Source: Hyphomicrobiales bacterium
Lineage (GTDB): Bacteria; Pseudomonadota; Alphaproteobacteria; Rhizobiales; OSC116
DNA length: 5,441 nt
Assembly: GCA_013214985.1 (NCBI GenBank)
Contig: JABSRY010000195.1
Span: 1 to 5,441, forward strand
Reading direction: 5' to 3'
Shown: piece after piece, positions 4,800 through 5,441 of the stretch
Numbering within the stretch: the first letter of the stretch is position 1
Layout of the letters: each line of letters opens with the position of its first letter
The notes under the pieces: model-generated
Seen by the model: only the letters and a program-made list of their open reading frames with translations
Told to the model about the DNA's origin: nothing
Database searches by the model: none
Position numbers and translations under genes: made by a program

Positions 4800-5441
4800 A
4801 TGAATTAGCAGCTTTAACAGCCGCAGCCCTTTGGGCAGTGGGGGGGATGATCTCAGCAACGCCGTCACGCGAGCTAGGGGCGGTCGCATATGTGCAAATT
4901 CGCATGGTCATCATTGCATTCATGTTAGCGGCATATGTACTAATTGCAAATACGTGGAACACGGTGCAGTTCGAGCATTATCAACCGCTCATATTGTCGG
5001 GCCTCATTGGCATATTTTTAGGCGATACAACCCTGTTTTTAACGCTAAATCGTGTTGGGCCAAGGCGTACCGCAATTTTATTCTCGCTAGCCGCCCCCAT
5101 TTCAGTGCTTTTAGGTTGGGTATTCCTTAACGAGAAGCTCAGTTACCTGCAAATTACAGGCGTGATGGTTATCACAGTGGGTGTAATTATGGCAGTTATT
5201 TTCGGCAAACGAAAATCTCAACAACATCAGTGGGAAGACGTCAAAGGCAAGCTGTGGGTAACGGATTTTGGACTGGCGCGTTTGGAAGCCGATGCTGCGA
5301 TGACGATGACCGGCGATCTGATGGGGACGCTGCGCGGACTGGATCCTTCGGAAACCCTCTTCATTATCTGCTCCAAGAGTTTTACCACCCAAGAGACCCT
5401 GGCCAATGCCCGGGCCGCCCGCTCCTGGTTGGTGAAGGGGT
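4790..5441 (+). CDS. EamA/DMT-type transporter N-terminal half running into a chimeric tail (open at window edge)
   Basis: From the ATG at 4790 (AGCAGG six bases upstream) a frame stays open for 217 codons to the edge. Residues 1 to about 152 form one EamA domain of an inner-membrane drug/metabolite transporter: five hydrophobic segments (about 5-22, 34-53, 66-86, 94-113, 121-138), with RELGAVAYVQIRM after the first, GIFLGDTTLFLTLNRVGPRRTAIL in the middle and LNEKLSYLQITG before the fifth. Such transporters normally have two EamA domains (about 280-300 residues), so a second set of membrane segments should follow GKRKSQQHQWEDVKGKLWV. Instead the frame turns into a kinase activation segment (about residues 153-182) and then glucose-6-phosphate isomerase (about 181-217). 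The transported compound cannot be told. The transporter half probably belongs to the same genome as pyrC-rpiA; the tail probably does not. I would not treat the whole frame as a real protein. Confidence 0.75.
   Translation, partial: MTIYELAALTAAALWAVGGMISATPSRELGAVAYVQIRMVIIAFMLAAYVLIANTWNTVQFEHYQPLILSGLIGIFLGDTTLFLTLNRVGPRRTAILFSLAAPISVLLGWVFLNEKLSYLQITGVMVITVGVIMAVIFGKRKSQQHQWEDVKGKLWVTDFGLARLEADAAMTMTGDLMGTLRGLDPSETLFIICSKSFTTQETLANARAARSWLVKG
5246..5335 (+). other. Fragment of a Ser/Thr protein kinase domain (activation segment)
   Basis: About 30 codons read GKLWVTDFGLARLE, then TMTGDLMGTLR. This is kinase subdomain VII (the Mg-binding DFG) through the activation loop to just before the Y-M-S/A-P-E of subdomain VIII. 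The TGDLMGTLR form is what I remember from bacterial PknB-like kinases, notably planctomycete ones. The ATP-binding lobe, the HRD catalytic loop and everything after GTLR are absent, so it cannot be a working kinase. It is in frame with the transporter before it and the isomerase piece after it. G+C content is much higher than in the genes to the left. Confidence 0.75.
5330..5441 (+). other. pgi: Fragment of glucose-6-phosphate isomerase (cut by window edge)
   Basis: About 37 codons read LRGLDPSETLFIICSKSFTTQETLANARAAR, then SWLVKG (the two parts are contiguous). This is the phosphosugar-binding (SIS-fold) core of phosphoglucose isomerase, whose family pattern is L-x-P-x-T-T-L-F-I-x-x-S-K-T-F-T-T-x-E-T. 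The Ser, Lys and Thr residues of SKSFTTQET bind the sugar phosphate. The N-terminal ~170-200 residues expected before it are missing; the kinase fragment stands there instead. The piece is G+C-rich (30 of 41 bases in 5401-5441). It may continue as an intact Pgi C-terminus beyond the window. Confidence 0.82.

Noticed and set aside
4840..4846. Run of seven G in the transporter gene, a possible phase-variation tract or sequencing error
   Set aside because: The frame reads correctly as an EamA domain on both sides (LWAVGGMIS), and seven bases is short for a variable tract.
4831..5130. Open frame of about 99 codons on the plus strand
   Set aside because: It overlaps the transporter in another frame, while the transporter frame has clear EamA features and a ribosome site; this one has neither.
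5111..5392. Open frame of about 93 codons on the minus strand at the right end
   Set aside because: It runs antisense across the transporter, kinase and isomerase pieces and has no recognisable protein features.
4790..5441. A novel three-part protein: membrane transporter, kinase and sugar-phosphate isomerase in one frame
   Set aside because: The kinase part lacks its ATP-binding lobe and catalytic loop, the isomerase part lacks its N-terminus, the transporter lacks its second half, and both joins sit on short stretches the parent families could share, with a G+C step. A chimeric sequence explains all of this more simply.

Overview
The window looks like one stretch of an AT-rich proteobacterial chromosome carrying pyrimidine and PRPP metabolism genes, followed by about 190 bases at the right edge that do not seem to belong to it. 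The residue patterns of the partial uracil phosphoribosyltransferase (the ISLLLGYEVTR and SILRAG stretches) and of RpiA (VIADDSKLVDFLG, then PLPVEVVPFG) are closest, from memory, to alphaproteobacterial versions. A low-GC, possibly marine or environmental alphaproteobacterium is my best guess; this was not tested by any search.

Layout, left to right. On the minus strand are three genes, read right to left: a small NTF2-like protein (1729-2124), an NnrS-family membrane protein (399-1580) and the first half of upp (1-314, running off the left edge). A good promoter candidate lies just upstream of nnrS, and its -10 box is bracketed by a perfect 8-bp inverted repeat. A divergent intergenic region of about 207 bases separates these from a tight plus-strand operon, pyrC-pyrE-rpiA (2332-4627; gaps of 10 and 9 bases), which ends in a clear Rho-independent terminator (4672-4698). 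Next comes a leader rich in inverted repeats and the start of an EamA/DMT-type transporter at 4790. Its start codon and Shine-Dalgarno region lie inside a near-perfect 16-bp inverted repeat.

How the genes fit together: RpiA makes ribose 5-phosphate, the precursor of PRPP. PyrE and Upp both consume PRPP, for de novo synthesis and uracil salvage respectively, and PyrC makes the dihydroorotate that leads to orotate. So four genes bear on UMP supply. NnrS, known from nitric-oxide and denitrification contexts, and the NTF2-like protein have no obvious link to this.

The most abnormal thing in the window is its last ~190 bases. The transporter reading frame passes without a stop into about 25-30 codons of a Ser/Thr protein kinase activation segment (DFG to GTLR), then into about 35 codons of glucose-6-phosphate isomerase (SKSFTTQET). 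G+C rises to about 60% there. Both joins fall where the two partner families have the same or similar residues (GKLWV; TLRG). I read this as a chimeric sequence, most likely an assembly, cloning or amplification artefact, rather than a real three-part fusion protein. Apart from this, I found no convincing new system; the other leads are short regulatory-looking inverted repeats.
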